Of a stretch of DNA of 5,107 nucleotides, positions 4,989-5,107 are shown in pieces. The stretch comes from Flavobacteriales bacterium. GTDB taxonomy: Bacteria; Bacteroidota; Bacteroidia; Flavobacteriales_D; Sanyastnellaceae. The stretch lies in the NCBI GenBank assembly GCA_947457285.1, contig CANGVZ010000212.1:1-5107 (forward strand), in the 5' to 3' direction. A program made the position numbers and the translations under genes. The notes beneath the pieces are model-generated. The model saw only the letters and a list, made by a program, of their open reading frames with translations, was not told the origin of the DNA and ran no database searches. Each line of letters starts with the position of its first letter. Within the stretch, counting starts at the first letter, position 1.

Positions 4989-5003
4989 TTATAATGGAAA
5001 ATA
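4989..5003 (+). repeat. 15-bp direct repeat, copy 2, spanning a start codon
   Basis: This is the second exact copy of TTATAATGGAAAATA. It contains the ATG (4994-4996) of the AbiEi-like gene and encodes its first residues, MEN. Binding of a repressor at both copies could bracket the promoter. A local duplication of the start region is the alternative. Confidence 0.8.
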
Positions 5004-5107
5004 ATCTACCCCTTCATTTGCAAGAAGTACTCTTTAGTTCAAAGAATCCTTCAATTTCAAAACAAATATCCAAACTCCTAAAAGCTGGAGTCATCAGAAA
5101 AATTGCA
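4994..5107 (+). CDS. Probable AbiEi-family type IV antitoxin, N-terminal part (runs off the window)
   Basis: Thirty-eight codons are open from ATG 4994 to the last base, with no stop. The residues read MENNLPLHLQEVLFSSKNPS and then ISKQISKLLKAGVIRKIA. This fits the winged-helix N-terminus of AbiEi-type antitoxins: a recognition-helix segment with S-x-x-I-S-K-L-x-K-x-G, followed by the wing IRKIA, normally followed by (R/K)G-(I/V)Y. Such proteins regulate the operon of an AbiEii-type nucleotidyltransferase toxin, but in many genomes they stand with other partners. The partner would lie to the right, outside this window. The palindrome and half-site upstream fit autoregulation. A different winged-helix regulator cannot be excluded on 38 residues. 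Confidence 0.6.
   Translation, partial: MENNLPLHLQEVLFSSKNPSISKQISKLLKAGVIRKIA

Larger units (their letters stand above)
4906..4993 (+). promoter_or_regulatory. A+T-rich divergent region with probable promoter/operator of the AbiEi-like gene
   Basis: These 88 bases are strongly A+T-rich and hold a perfect 16-bp palindrome (4924-4939), a TATAAT hexamer (4919-4924) overlapping its edge, a near-match to the Bacteroidota -7 element (TAAACTTG, 4969-4976, against TAnnTTTG) and a tandem pair TTATGATAAAC/TTGTGATAAAT (4962-4983). No -33 TTTG stands at the expected distance, so the transcription start is undetermined. No Shine-Dalgarno precedes ATG 4994, which is normal for Bacteroidota. Confidence 0.45.

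Overview
The window looks like accessory or variable chromosomal DNA from a member of the Bacteroidota. The main evidence is the RHS protein. Its motifs (YELSNHLGNVLAVISDW, YRYGFNGQEKDEEMG, DPIGRNYPHNSYYAFAENRV, DLEGLE) are the variant typical of that phylum. The modest G+C content and the lack of clear Shine-Dalgarno sequences agree with this. The assignment is inferred from motif recognition, not from a search.

Left third (1-1990, + strand). A two-gene operon for a ring-cleaving dioxygenase (VOC/glyoxalase fold) and a small alpha/beta-hydrolase (phospholipase/carboxylesterase family) is joined by a TAATG stop/start overlap. The pair resembles the Bacillus MhqE/MhqD pair linked to quinone and electrophile stress. 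It is preceded by a G-tract array able to form a G-quadruplex (1-57), a perfect hairpin (70-89) and a 15-bp tandem repeat (144-247). It is followed by a second purine-rich repeat that begins at the hydrolase stop codon, then a good intrinsic terminator (1956-1987).

Middle and right (2016-4905, - strand). Read in the direction of transcription, this is the decayed 3' end of an RHS-repeat gene with a C-terminal tip domain. A four-helix membrane protein starts 2 nt after the RHS stop and is a candidate immunity partner. Further on lies a small exported protein whose frame is broken by one base. The RHS gene is broken at three points. There is an apparent internal deletion near 4860, a 1-base frameshift near 4831, and a 64-nt insert of hairpin-rich DNA (4324-4387) inside the conserved FEYDGM/GNRVAKYV motif. 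Beyond the insert, 474 codons remain open, covering the RHS core and the tip.

Right edge (4906-5107). An AT-rich divergent region carries a 16-bp perfect palindrome, and part of it is repeated exactly over the start codon of a + strand gene. That gene runs off the window. Its first 38 residues look like the winged-helix N-terminus of an AbiEi-type (type IV toxin-antitoxin) antitoxin.

Overall, a housekeeping-like detoxification operon lies next to a polymorphic-toxin remnant and the start of a probable toxin-antitoxin or abortive-infection locus. The most notable signals are the small hairpin element inside the RHS gene, the RHS tip with its membrane partner, and the palindrome with repeated half-site at the antitoxin-like start.
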